Shown here in pieces: positions 1 to 10,128 of a stretch of 37,500 bases of DNA (the first letter of the stretch is position 1; each line of letters opens with the position of its first letter). Origin of the DNA: Bigelowiella natans CCMP2755. Taxonomy: Eukaryota; Cercozoa; Chlorarachniophyceae. The stretch spans positions 1 through 37,500 of the forward strand of contig ADNK01000580.1 in assembly GCA_000320545.1 (NCBI GenBank). The letters are read 5' to 3'. Under the pieces are notes generated by a model. That model saw only the letters and a program-made list of their open reading frames with translations, ran no database searches and was not told where the DNA came from. The position numbers were made by a program, and so were the translations under genes.

Positions 1-663
1 GTGACAAAAACTGATTTTTTCGCCTCCAAATACCCCCGACGGTTGGTAGGATTCTGGGAGCCGGAAAACGGTATTTACGTCGCTTTGGATCTACCTGCAG
101 AAAGGGAATCCCTAAAATCCATCTGGTGTATGTGGATGAAGACGGTCTTACTTTCGCCTGACGTGGGGGAGAACGTGATTTAATTCTATTCCACTGGCAC
201 TTACGGGGTAGTCTGGGGGCTTTCGGGGGATCAATTCATAACATTGAAATCCAATTGGATTTTCATAACATCATATCACTCAAGTTATTGGGGATTCTTA
301 TAATTTCAGATAGGGTCAAGCCGTTATTGCAGCAGCACATCGGCATGGTAGGAAACCTAGACCTTGCCGGTAGCAAATTCTTCCCGACTCTTGCTTCGTA
401 TGCTAACGCGCAGCAAGATCACCAAGGTAAACCAATTGTCGTTATCGAGAACAAGTTGCAAAATATAGGAGTTAAACCAAAATCTTACTATCACCGATAA
501 TATGTGGAGAAATACAGCAATAACTGTTGATCTCGGAATATCATTTCAACAGTTGGCAACGCATGTACGAATGTCATACCCTTCACGTTTTTTCGGTTTG
601 GAAATAGGAGCACTGCCACAGCAAACAGTCGAGTTACTTCGCAGGATGTTTCAGGTACCCTAA
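1..663 (+). CDS. 3' part of an unidentified spliced gene
   Basis: I do not recognise this protein. Two segments behave like exons: 310-426 (after an ATTTCAG acceptor, ending CACCAAG before GTAAAC) and 518-663 (after AATACAG, ending in an in-frame TAA). Their phases match: the first leaves one base and the second supplies two. The joined reading passes through HIGMVGNLDLAGSKFF in the first exon and SYPSRFFGLEIGALPQQTVE in the second. An earlier segment at 101-143, preceded by CCTGCAG, reads KIHLVYVDED and could join 310 through a weak GTCTTA donor. I considered a roadblock/LC7 (LAMTOR5-like) fold and the E1-like domain of MOCS3 and found neither convincing. The gene would start before the window. 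Base composition is more even than in the microsatellite DNA that follows. The exon structure is inferred; the function is unknown. Confidence 0.35.
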
Positions 664-740
664 TCCTCACACACACACACACACACACCAACACAACACA
701 CATAATTATTGCTGTCTCCTCCAACAAACTGTATAATATA

Positions 741-785
<45 letters not shown>

Positions 786-1253
786 TATATAAATAAGCCA
801 CGACAGCTTGACAAGAACACCACCCCCCATACGAGTACCACCTACCACCTCCTATTTGCTGCTATTGCTACTGCTGGTTCTATTACCTGACTACTTACTA
901 CTGTGATGATGCTCAACAACAACATCCAAAAACTACTACATAATGTCAATTAATGTTGTATGTAGTAGAAGCACAACTGAACAACAACAACATCGCCAAC
1001 AACAAGCTGTGTGTATTATGAATCCTACATCATCATCATCATCATCATCAGTATCATAGTGTGACCCCAGTACTTATCTCTGGTGATAACTTCCAAAGTG
1101 AAGTAGTAGAGTAGTAGATAGCGTGAAGTCATAATACAAAATAACATCACAACTACTGCTCATCTGTTCTTCTGTCCTCCTCCTCCTCCTCCTCCTCCTC
1201 CTCCTCCTCCTACTACTACTACTACTACTACTACTACCTACTGCACGATGTAG
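664..1253. repeat. Microsatellite-rich spacer
   Basis: No exon is convincing here. The stretch holds (CA)n at about 669-688, a long (TA)n at about 738-781, (CAT)n at about 1027-1050, and (CTC)n running into (CTA)n at about 1177-1237. The last tract lies directly before the exon proposed at 1254 and may serve as its pyrimidine tract. It separates the TAA at 663 from the rhodanese gene. Confidence 0.8.
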
Positions 1254-1694
1254 CTTTCATGGAATACCACTTCCTCGCCCCCGTCCTGGTTGCCAGGATT
1301 GCTGCCTCAGTGTTACTACTACTACTGCTGCTGCTGCTGCTACTACTACTACTACTCCTCTCGCCACTACAACTAGTGATGCTTCTGTTACTGCTAAGGA
1401 CAGAACAGCAGCAATCCTAAGCATAGAGAAAAAGGAGGAGAAGGAGGAGGAGGAGGAGGTAGATGATGATGCTGATGATGATGATGGCAAAAAGGACGAC
1501 CATATTTCCGACAATAACCAGCAGATGAGTAGTAGTAGTAATAGTAGTAGTAGTAGTAGTAGTACCACTACTACCAATGCTACTAGCTCTTCTTCAGCAT
1601 GTGAGCTCAAGGCAAAAGCTCAGGTTGATGTAGGTTTATTTGTGTTGTTTTATTTCACGATGACGAGCATACGTTACGTATGTAGTAATAATAC

Positions 1695-1725
<31 letters not shown>

Positions 1726-1948
1726 CGAGTTAAAAAAAACCATTAACAACTTTGAGGTTGTTCTTGTGCTTCTTGTTGTTGTTTTCGATCAATAATCATA
1801 CGATACTAATGTGGACAACAAACAAACAACATATAGTGATTAGATATTTATCATAAGGATGACACTGATTAACTCAATACTGAGAAACTATAAGTCGTCG
1901 TCGTTGGCGTCTGGGAACAGTATTACTATTAAAGCTGGGGTCTCTTAA

Positions 1949-1981
<33 letters not shown>

Positions 1982-3287
1982 TGTTCTTTTCCTCTCTGCT
2001 CTTCTCTTTTCTCTTCTCTTTTCTCTTCTCTTTCTTCTTCAATATCGTCGTTGTTATATATTGTGTTTAGAAAGTACTTGGAGAGGCAAAAGTAAATTCT
2101 GTGACTCCTAAGGAATACCTAGAGCTTAGAAACAGAGGTAGTAGCTAATGCACTGCTAGTACCGGTAGTAGTAGTAGTATTAGTAGGAGGAGGAGGGGGA
2201 GGAGTAGTGTTTACGACAAAGACGACTGCATAAGCGCCTAAGCTACTAGTTTCTGTATAATAATAATAATAGTAATAATAATAATAATAATAGCCAAAAT
2301 GATATAGTAAGGATGATGATTAAACACCAATTGTGCTCGCTGTGGGACCTACTCACGCTGAACAACTACCACTACTACTAGCGATGATCATGATGATGAT
2401 GACAATAGTGATAGTGGTGGTGGATATTGACGTTAATTCTAACCTTATTTGGTGGTACAACTAACAAAGGAGATCCTCATGTACTTCTTGACGTAAGGGA
2501 AACTGTACAATATGAAATCTGCAATCTCCCACAATGTAAGCGTTTTGTGTATATCTGTTAGAGGGGAAGGGAGAAGGAGTGTAAGGTCAATGATGGTGAA
2601 TGAATGAACACTAGTCATATTCCTTCCCCTCCGTGTTACTTACTTACTTACAAATCCTTCATCGGTTGTTGCCTGTGGTTAGCTGTGAATATCCCACTCT
2701 CAAAACTTCAAGCTTCTATCTCATGCTTGTCACCGGGATCAACATCTACATGGCTGCTGCAAATAGGGGAGAAACTGCAGAAATCTGTGATAACCAACTC
2801 ACCATCATCACTGGTCAACGTTCAAAATCAAGCTGCTCATAAAAATAGTAGCACTACTGGGGCAGCTACTACTACTGCTGCTGCTACTCCTACCCCTCCT
2901 TTTTCAAGCCTCTCTATTTACTGTATTTGCAGAAGGTGATAATGTAAAATATAAACATAAAATGCTTCTTCCACACTGCCATCTTGCGAAACCTAACTAG
3001 AATGAAAGCACCCATTTCATATCGACTGAATTAATATCATCTCACGATTTGACCTCTGCAACAATCCATCATTAGAGTTTGCTGTTTGCATCAGAGGCGT
3101 TTTCTCAGTAATAGCAGTTGATGAGCTGACCAAGCTAATCTCAAAAAGACTACCACCACCATCACCACCACCTAAAGTTCCAAAGTCATCATCCGTGATC
3201 AGCAGTCGCCGTATGCTTTTTTACAACATACAAGGGGGCCTTGAAGGATGGAAACGCGAAATCGACCCAAGCTTTCCCATGTACTGA
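1254..3287 (+). CDS. Rhodanese-domain sulfurtransferase, MOCS3/UBA4-like C-terminal half (five exons seen)
   Basis: Exons are 1254-1623, 2071-2137, 2470-2535, 2683-2935 and 3095-3287; every junction is GT-AG and phase-consistent. The first exon is low-complexity (Thr/Ala, Glu/Asp and Ser runs) but carries PRPGCQDC, a CxxC like the zinc pair just before the rhodanese domain in MOCS3. The rest reads as a rhodanese domain: SVTPKEYLEL, then HVLLDVRETVQYEICNLPQ, NIPLSKL, the active-site loop CICRRGVFS (catalytic Cys codon 2928-2930), and the C-terminal signature GGLEGW...DPSFPMY before TGA. MOCS3/UBA4 proteins adenylate and thiolate the ubiquitin-like carriers URM1 and MOCS2A, for tRNA thiolation and molybdopterin synthesis. 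The ATP-binding E1-like domain that should precede it was not found in the window, so the gene is either partial here or a stand-alone rhodanese. A Ser/Thr/Ala-rich insert of about 45 residues lies between NIPLSKL and the active loop. The rhodanese part is firm; the first exon's start is not. Confidence 0.75.
1949..2040. repeat. (TA)n and TTCTC tract inside the first rhodanese-gene intron
   Basis: An uninterrupted TA run at about 1949-1976 is followed by a CT-rich TCTTCTCTTTTC tract. It lies within the 447-bp intron 1624-2070, shortly before the GTGTTTAG acceptor. Confidence 0.8.
2138..2469. repeat. Trinucleotide tracts in the second rhodanese-gene intron
   Basis: This 332-bp intron carries GTA/AGG runs at about 2166-2200 and an interrupted (TAA)n at about 2259-2292. 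It ends at AACAAAG before the exon with LLDVR. Confidence 0.6.
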
Positions 3288-4540
3288 AACATGCTTGTGC
3301 TCATTGATTCTTATGTACCTAATTATTACAACGCGCATCAAAGCTGTGTTGCAGCATCGGATTACTTTAGCAGGCTGTATTACGCCTGGAGCTTGGTGCG
3401 CGTGCGGCTGCGAAATGTTGCGTGATATGACTTAGGCTCTAGAGCTCTAGAGCTGTGTGCTGCATCGATTAAGCATGTCGTACAGGTGCCACGGCTATTT
3501 TTTATTTTACATGTGTTTAGAGCGCACGCTGCTGTGTTCTAGTACACCTCACCTGCCGACGTATCATCACAACCATCACAGCCGTTGTGGCGAAGCCCAT
3601 TGTTTTCCGTCGCGGTGCACGGATCACAATGATGAAGCGCATGCGACATGCGACATCATTCTAGCCTCATGTGCAATCTGGACAATGCACAATGCACATG
3701 CGATGCGATCATCTAGCTAGCTAGATCAGTCACGCGATGACTTGCAATGCATGCAACAACAGAAATAGCTAGCTAGGAAATTAAATGATGGTTGCGAGCT
3801 GTGCGCATTCATAACGCTGTGCTAGTGGCGTGATTGACTGTGAGACCAGATTACTGGCGAGTGCGCAGCATCTTGAGTGTCATTCGTGGAATGAGAAGCA
3901 TGCAGTGTGCACTTCTAGCGAATTAGGCTTAGCTAAACTAGTAAAGTCTTAGACACAACCTAGCAGGCTAGTGCGTACGTCATTGTTCTTTGATCGACCA
4001 GTCTAACAGTGTCGTACGTATACATCGCATGCGCTAGCTAGCTTGTGCGTGCGTACACTCGCTAATAATATATAGTAATAAAGCTCTGCGCCGGCTAGCT
4101 GGCCTACACGCAATTACCGATCAGCAACGCGAAACACATGTTGTATGCATGTTAGATGCATGTAGTCATACGCATGTAACGTCATCGCGTGCATGATTAG
4201 GAATAAGATGCAAATGAATTTCATGCTTCTCATCTTTACATCGCTTTGGCCTTCAGAAAAATCATGGCCATTAAATTTCATAAATTCGTCTTAAATAACA
4301 TCAGCTCATTGCAGGTCGGAACACACGTCTAAATTTACCACACTCCAGGACTGATTACATGCATGGACTGATTAGCGCTAGTTAACTCATTCACAGTCAT
4401 CACTCAATCTTCTCACGGGCAATTCGATCATTTAGTCAATTTGTTATGAGTGTGATGCTACGAAGTATACAAGTCAAGGAGTTGTTCGGGTAGTGTTGAT
4501 GTACTGCACATATAATTACTGCACTAGTCTGGTAGTATCG
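3288..4540. other. Gene-free spacer rich in short palindromes
   Basis: No exon or RNA gene recognised. It separates two convergent genes. CTAGCTAG, GCATGC, TGCATGCA and a CTCTAGAGCTCTAGAG stretch near 3437-3453 recur many times. The word use resembles the other gene-free islands of the window rather than the genes. Confidence 0.6.
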
Positions 4541-5478
4541 TCATGAAGCAGCGTTGCGAATGAAATTCAGAAAGGTGGAACGAACGCGCGCTTTCTCATC
4601 CTTTTTTGCACCGTCAAGAGGATTGTGCTTCCCGTTCGTGGAGCAGATTTGAATCTGTGCTTTGCTCTGGCTTTGGATTTCCTCTATTGCTTTGATACCC
4701 CTTGGAAGGCATTGATAATCACGATGTAAGAAATCATCTCGAGTCCCACTTACCATTAGCACCTGATCATGCCATCTTCATTCGAGCACATACAGACGAA
4801 TCGTACTTCCTATCTATCTGTTTCAGTAAAGTAGGGGTCTACGACAAAAACAAATCTGATGTTTTTCTCAAGGAGACTGAGAATGACTTCGTGTTGAAAC
4901 AACAGTATTTGCTCTCCTCTTTTTAAGAGAAAACGGTCAGAACGCACTGTCGCACTGTTGAATATATGATTATTAAGTGACCTGCAAGTTTTCTGGAAGG
5001 TCTTTGAGAACACGAATCCTGTCTTGTCCCGGTTTGGGTCGGAATAACGGGTAGCCAAAACAAATGAGCTTTCTCATTACGATCTTTGGAACTACTCCCT
5101 CCGCTTTATCAGCTACCCATAAAGATGCCGCAACCCGACAGCCGAATGAACTAGAAGCAATAACGATGTTGTGGGCTTCTTTCTCCTAAATTTGGAGTTC
5201 AATATATGCTAGTCTTTGCACTTTGTCATGATTTACTCACTTCAAGCTCAGAGAAAGTACCTTCTTTGCTATTTTCATTGCTTCTTTGATCCCTTCCAGG
5301 AGAAATTCCCGGTTCTGGCCCTCAGTCTTGTAGGACTTCCACTTCCCGGAGTTCGGAACTGCGATGATGATTGATGATAATGATGAAGACAATGAGGATG
5401 GCGTTGTTAATGATGTTGTTGATGATATTGTTGATTTTGTTATTGTTGTTGTTGTTGTTGATTATGGTGATGATGGTA

Positions 5479-5510
<32 letters not shown>

Positions 5511-6068
5511 GATAACGACATTAGATAAAATGATGGTTGTAGCTAATCTCTACATCTTGATGCCAGAAAATAACAAGTTCAGACAAAAATGTGGTGACAG
5601 CGGTATTTTGCCCACCATAAATTGTCATTCCCAAACCCTCCAGCAAAGACTTTATTGCTTTCGGAGGTCTGCAGAAGTGTATCAAAAATTAAATTCTGTT
5701 CATCAATCATAATCTCAGATATGACCGCCCCCCAGCGCTCCCAGCTACAACAAAGATGACTTTAGGGACCTCCTGCAGGTTGGGGACAATCAGTAACAAG
5801 ACATGAGTAAATCAGATAGATTTATTAATATATTAAACTCAAATAGTATTCATAGCTAAACATGCATTCCTCCTTGAAGATCTACTACCTGCTTCGACTC
5901 CTCCCAGCTGGGAGAATTGATTCCATCTTGCTTCCGAATTTGCTTTTTCCTCCGATGGGGGAGGTTGCTCGGAGCTCTGAAATCCTTACTATGTTCATTA
6001 TCGTGTGGATGGTCGTTATCCCTTTTCCTCTTGGATCTCTTTCTCAAGCTCTTTCGGGACGATTTCAT
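4541..6068 (-). CDS. Alpha/beta hydrolase, KANL3/TEX30 family (six exons)
   Basis: Reading right to left the exons are 6068-5889, 5772-5726, 5668-5616, 5358-5261, 5185-4982 and 4762-4541. All five introns (116, 57, 257, 75 and 219 bp) are GT-AG and phase-compatible, giving 267 residues. Key signatures: VIFVVAGSAGGR (oxyanion-hole strand, where the family has HGAGG), LLEGLGMTIY, the nucleophile elbow IASSSFGCRVAA (Ser139), ICFGYPLFRP, VLMVSGTRDDF (Asp203) and NGKHN (His240): the full Ser-Asp-His triad in family order. Residues 1-60 form a very basic leader (RKRSKRKR) resembling a nuclear localisation signal. The first Gly of the GxSxG elbow is replaced by Ser. Known members include KANSL3 of a chromatin complex and TEX30 of unclear substrate, so no substrate is assigned. 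The gene is divergent from the mS25-like gene, with 370 bp between start codons. Confidence 0.82.
5362..5520. repeat. ATG/TTG trinucleotide repeat inside a hydrolase intron
   Basis: GATGAT and GTTGTT runs fill most of the 257-bp intron 5359-5615 of the minus-strand hydrolase gene. The plus strand here shows a spurious Met/Leu-rich open frame caused by the repeat. Confidence 0.8.
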
Positions 6069-6438
6069 CGAGTTGAATAACTTGAATTACGAATAAGCTC
6101 CGGAAGGAAGTGGAAGGCTCGTGGTGGTCAGGGAAACGACTATGACGACAACCATGAAGATATGTCGCACCCCTAATTCGCATTTCATATCCACAAAGTC
6201 GGTATCTATTCAGAAATGTCTACGGTTCTGTATCTGAATGCATATTATGTGTAAGTCTTCTTCTTAGAAACCCCTTCTTCCTTGTGATATGATTTTCGCC
6301 ATTTCAGTCTTAAAAACTCTGGATCCTCCTCCCTCTGCGCATTGCTACGCCGAAATGTACGTCGTTGTTGTTAAGTAGATCTGTCCTTCATAAGCAATGA
6401 CTCCTCTCTCCTCAGAACACGAAAGACGAATATTATCT
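6069..6438. promoter_or_regulatory. Likely shared bidirectional promoter region
   Basis: This is the 370-bp gap between the start codons of two divergent genes. No clear TATA box was recognised. A CTCTCCTCAG acceptor-like site just upstream of 6439 could end an intron in the 5' UTR of the mS25-like gene. A promoter role is inferred from geometry only. Confidence 0.4.
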
Positions 6439-6872
6439 ATGTTCGGTTCAAATCTCTCTCGCATAACAAGGCATGTAAACAAGATCCGAGAGATGAAGGT
6501 TGGTCTTGAAAATGTTAAGGTCGTGCAGGTGTGCTCCCACTCGCACAGGAAGGAGGCGACAGGAATACAGTAAGAGAATTGCACTTCCAGAAAGCATGTA
6601 CCAATGTTACGTTGAAATTTTCAATTGAAATTCGAATTATTTCTCCCAGGAAATTTGTTAAAGACTATTTACCGGCCCTAAAATTTCATAACACCGAAAT
6701 TGCGTTCACAAATGTGAATAAGAAAGAGACTGATCCTACTCTGGAACTTCATTTTGAAGATGGTGTAGTTCAGAAGTTAGATTGCTCAAACATAAGCAAG
6801 GACCAGGTCTTAGAAGATCTCTTAAAGGCGGACAAGAATTTCAAAGCAAAAGAAAAAGTAAACCTTTGTTAA
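6439..6872 (+). CDS. MRPS25: Mitochondrial ribosomal protein mS25-like (L51/S25/CI-B8 domain), two exons
   Basis: Exon 1 is 6439-6569 and exon 2 is 6650-6872. The 80-bp intron starts with the consensus GTAAGAG and ends CTCCCAG. Splicing restores a 117-residue protein running from MFGSNLSRITRH through HRKEATGIQKFVKDYLPAL to HFEDGVVQKLD. This is the thioredoxin-like L51/S25/CI-B8 pattern: a basic KFV..YLP.LK.HN segment followed by a strand ending in .F.DG. Length and the GxxKFVxxxLPxLxxxN spacing fit mS25, a small-subunit mitoribosomal protein, better than mL43 or NDUFA2, which share the domain. The start was chosen because it is the first in-frame Met and the leader is Arg/Lys-rich. An unspliced open frame at 6531-6872 would replace the N-terminus with unrelated residues. 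The paralogue choice is less certain than the domain. Confidence 0.75.
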
Positions 6873-8134
6873 GAAAAAGATACTTAATTACAATTTTGAT
6901 TTGGTTAAACACAGGTAGAATTCTTCGGAAAAGAAATATCGATATAGGCATTCTTAGTGTAAGATGTTGGCCTGTGCCCTTCTAAATCAGCCTGCTCTCC
7001 CTTCACTGCGATACAGTATGCTTGTATCTTTACTGTCTAGTAGCGATGAATATCGCCTGTTAAATAGACTATTGGCAAAATAAAATTGATTATTTGTTTC
7101 ATTCACTTCGCTTGGTAGATGAATATCGAAGCTGCCTTGTAAACATAGTTTGTGAATATGGAATGGCGGACTAAGCGTAGCAGTGATTTTACCAATCTAA
7201 CAATGATTACCAATATACTAAGCTAGAACCTAGCAGGAATTCTAGTGCATGTTTAATAACATCGAATCCACACCTTCTCGCACCATACATTGTGTACACA
7301 CACACACGCACATGCATGCAGCCAGCAGACACAACTCCGTCAAACCCTCTAACGACTGGGTTTTGCACAAACCATGCTTTGCGCGCGCGGCCTGGCGCGC
7401 TCAATCGTTGCAATTGGACATTGGAAGCACACTGGAGCCTATTTGAAGTTCAATTTTGATTTTTTTTTTCGAATGCCAGCTTCAAAACCTCATTTTTCAA
7501 CGCCTGCCAGCGGAAAATGCTTGCCACTTCTGAAACAGCTAGCGCAGTTGCACTTGCTGTGCCACAAGTTTTGCAAGCTCATGAGGGTGTGCGCACACTA
7601 GCTTCACATGCTTGCAAAATTTCAGCACAAAAACGCAAAAAATGCCAGAATTTCAGCACAAATGAAACGCAAAAAATGCTCTCAATTGAGAGGTCATGCC
7701 ACCCGTAGCGTTGCAGGTTTTCAGTGTGTGCATGTGTGTTTGATTGCACACGATCGATGATGCGCTGAGCATGCGATCGAGTGCTGCATGCCAGCATGGA
7801 GTGCTGCGCAGTGCTAGCTGCTAGCTGGTGGATCGAGTGTGTTGGTGCGCACGCACGCACACATGCACGCACAGCGTGCGCACCATGCACACGCGGCATC
7901 ACAGCACGTGCATCCATGCGTCCTTGCTGTCTGGAGCTGGTGTGGTCTAGCAGTGGAGTCAGCAAGTGTTGCCCGACGCGGATGTGACAATGCGGGGGCA
8001 ACGCCAGGACGTGCAGCTTGCGCACAACGGGCATGATCGATGTGCAAGGAAAGTGAGCAAGCAAGCGACAACGACAACGCTTGGTTTTGCACTGTGCCCG
8101 CCTGGCCCCATCCAGCTTTGTCCCGGCCTTTCCA

Positions 8135-8356
8135 GCAAAATCGGTGTGCAAGCAAAATCGGTTTTTTGACATTGCAAAAACGGATTTTGCATGTCCAAAA
8201 TCGATGTTTTGACCAGAATCGGTGCATCACCGATTTTTCGTGCAAAAATGAAGTTTTTGGGATTGGGGGGGGTGCCAATCAGCACTGTGACCAACTTGCA
8301 CGCAAAACCGATTTTGCAATGTCAAAAAACCGATTTTGCTTGCACACCGATTTTGC
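8135..8356. repeat. Inverted repeat with 45-bp perfect arms
   Basis: Positions 8135-8179 and 8312-8356 are exact reverse complements by eye, and the match continues imperfectly inward to about 8190 and 8302. The spacer is about 110-130 bp. The heptamer AAAATCG or its complement CGATTTT occurs repeatedly in both arms and in the spacer. No flanking target duplication was recognised. Confidence 0.85.
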
Positions 8357-9207
8357 GGGGAAGCCGGCTGTGGCACGCATGTTGACGACAGCATGAGCCG
8401 TCCAAAACCAGCACATGAGCACAGAGCAGCAGAGGTTCAGCCAATTGGCTGCTAGCTCGTGCAAACACAGTGTGCAAAGCATGTGAGCAGCGCGTGCGTT
8501 GTGCTTTCCATCCCAGAGTTTCTGCCCACTTGTGCCCATCGCAGGAAGAGGGAAAAGTGCTCAGTTCCAGTCACAATGTCCCAATTTCGTCGTCAACGCC
8601 AGAACGGATGAGTGAAGTGAGTTGTGAACCAAGTTTTGTTTCTCCAACGATTTGTTGCGATGATGCGATGCAACCGAACGAAAGGTGATCAGACAGAAGT
8701 CATGGAGAAGACTTGTGGTGTTCCATTCGAGAAGAAGGAGACTGGAAAAAGGAGAAGAAGAAGAGGAAGAAAAGCAAAAGTGGAAGCTGTGAGGATCGGA
8801 GAAGAAGGAGAAGGTGCAAAAGGTGCAAGAAGAGCGTGTGCGAGTGAGCGAATGAGTGAATGGCTGACGAGTGGATCATCAGGAACAAGATTTTTCAGTG
8901 TTTTGTTTGTGCAATCCAGCAATGCCAGAATGGCAACAACGCGAGAGAGCAATCAAGCACCAGAAGTGCTCAACTTCACCTCCTTCCCCATTGACAAAAG
9001 TGCTGTGCGCTGTGCACGTGTTCGTTGTGGACCAGGGAATGTGCGCTGCCAACAACGAGCAGGACGCACCTCAACCGGCTGGGCAACTCAAGGTTCGTGT
9101 TCGTTTGTTCATCGACGTTCCAACAAAGTGTGCCGCTCTGGCGCTGGCACTGCTCCAGTGCAGCAGGTTCGCAAACAAGTTCCAGAGTGTTGCAGCAATG
9201 AACACCA

Positions 9208-9269
9208 GTGCAGTCCTTGCTCACACGCACGTCCATCACGGTGATGGACGTGATGACAGGACTGCACTT
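9208..9269. repeat. Two-tier foldback
   Basis: The inner arms CACGTCCATCAC (9229-9240) and GTGATGGACGTG (9242-9253) are separated by one base. The outer arms AGTGCAGTCCT (9208-9218) and AGGACTGCACT (9259-9269) are also exact reverse complements. The right arm runs into a copy of the dispersed repeat. Confidence 0.85.
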
Positions 9270-9360
9270 CCAAAGTGTGACAAGACACTTGCAAGGCATG
9301 AGTTGCAAACGCAGTGCCTGGAACTGCTTTTGGTGAGGACTGCTTGGTGAAACCAGCAGG
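9245..9360 (+). repeat. Dispersed repeat, diverged copy A
   Basis: It shares ordered blocks with 14343-14441 and 37262-37380: ACTGCACTTCCAAA, then CAAGAC, CGCAGTGCCT(C/G)GAAC, and (GTGAG)GACT. Spacing differs by small indels, which suggests an old family. A further fragment with the ACTTCCAAAAATG block lies near 9618-9650. Confidence 0.7.
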
Positions 9361-9640
9361 ACTTGCAATTGGGACTTGAAGAATGTGGCAACCTGGCCAT
9401 TGTGAAGCAAGCAATTGCAGAACGGAGTGACCAGCAGCAGCGTGGCGGCGACGCAAGGCATCCACTCCAACTGAAAAGCTCACGAAGGCCACAACTGCAA
9501 CAACACGATGGTCCACAGCAGGGTCATCCTGTGCCGGCCAAAAAAGTGGACAATGACAATGAACAATGAACAAAGTGTCATGCAAGATGGAGACGAAGCG
9601 AACAATGAACAACGAACATGATGAACCACACTTCCAAAAA

Positions 9641-10128
9641 TGAATGACATTTCAATGTTCGCATTTCGTTTTCCCCGCCCATGAACCTTTTGTCGCACAC
9701 ATGCATTGCCTGGGATTCTCCCTTTGCGTTTGATGGCTTTTCGTTGTAATTGGTGTGAGCTGTTCTTTCTTCAATTTCAAGTACCGAAGTAGTCGCTGAA
9801 TGAAATTGCAAAGAACAACTACCAACATAAGAGAACAAGTACTATTATTTGATCAGCCTCTGTTCTCTGGATTTTCAAGGATCGATGTCGAAGGCTTTTC
9901 AATCGCCAGAAACTTAAAATTAGGAGAACAATGGATGTCGTCATCGAAGATCGCCAAGCATTTCAGTTTTAGATCATGCCTGTAGCAGGCTGACCAGCCG
10001 CCTCACCCACTACCATTCTCTGCACCAGATAATGGAGCGGCTTCGTCGTAGATTATCAAACGTTGTCACGGCTGTTAACCCTAAAAGATAATATCAAGCG
10101 CTTGAATTCTGGAGGAGGTTCACCGGCA
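9641..10128. other. Region upstream of the Ser-rich gene
   Basis: No complete exon assigned. Acceptor-like sites occur at about 9879 (TTTTCAAG) and 10051 (CGTCGTAG). From 10052 an in-frame reading YQTLSRLLTLKDNIKRL leads into the exon that contains the Met at 10129, so the first exon of the next gene may begin here rather than at 10129. Confidence 0.4.

Larger units (their letters stand above)
6873..9640. other. Gene-free island with foldbacks and old repeats
   Basis: No exon could be supported. After the mS25-like gene there are about 300 bp of ordinary AT-rich spacer, then a block from about 7250 rich in GTGCGCA, TGCATGC and GCACACG words. Many overlapping open frames on both strands have no recognisable domain and look like by-products of composition. 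The block contains the inverted repeat at 8135-8356, the foldback at 9208-9269 and a copy of the dispersed repeat at 9245-9360. Confidence 0.6.

Noticed and set aside
1-663. E1-like adenylation domain of MOCS3 in the first 663 bp
   Set aside because: None of the E1 signatures (GxGGLG, the paired CxxC with the GVLG loop) appears in any frame, and the frame closes at 663.
1257-1610. Minus-strand Leu/Val/Ser-rich ORF
   Set aside because: It is the reverse shadow of the trinucleotide-rich first rhodanese-gene exon; its composition comes from CTA/CTG/AGT repeats.
5371-5712. Plus-strand Met/Leu-rich ORF
   Set aside because: It is produced by GATGAT/GTTGTT repeats inside a minus-strand hydrolase intron and overlaps a real exon on the other strand.
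6531-6872. mS25-like gene as a single unspliced 113-residue ORF
   Set aside because: The unspliced N-terminus is unrelated to the family, while the GTAAGAG/CTCCCAG intron restores a family-like sequence from 6439.
8135-8356. CRISPR-like array of AAAATCG words
   Set aside because: Spacing is irregular, units are short and mostly inverted, and the DNA is eukaryotic.
7579-9612. Several 100-200 residue ORFs on both strands
   Set aside because: They overlap one another, have His/Cys/Arg-heavy composition typical of GTGC/CATG-rich DNA, and show no domain.
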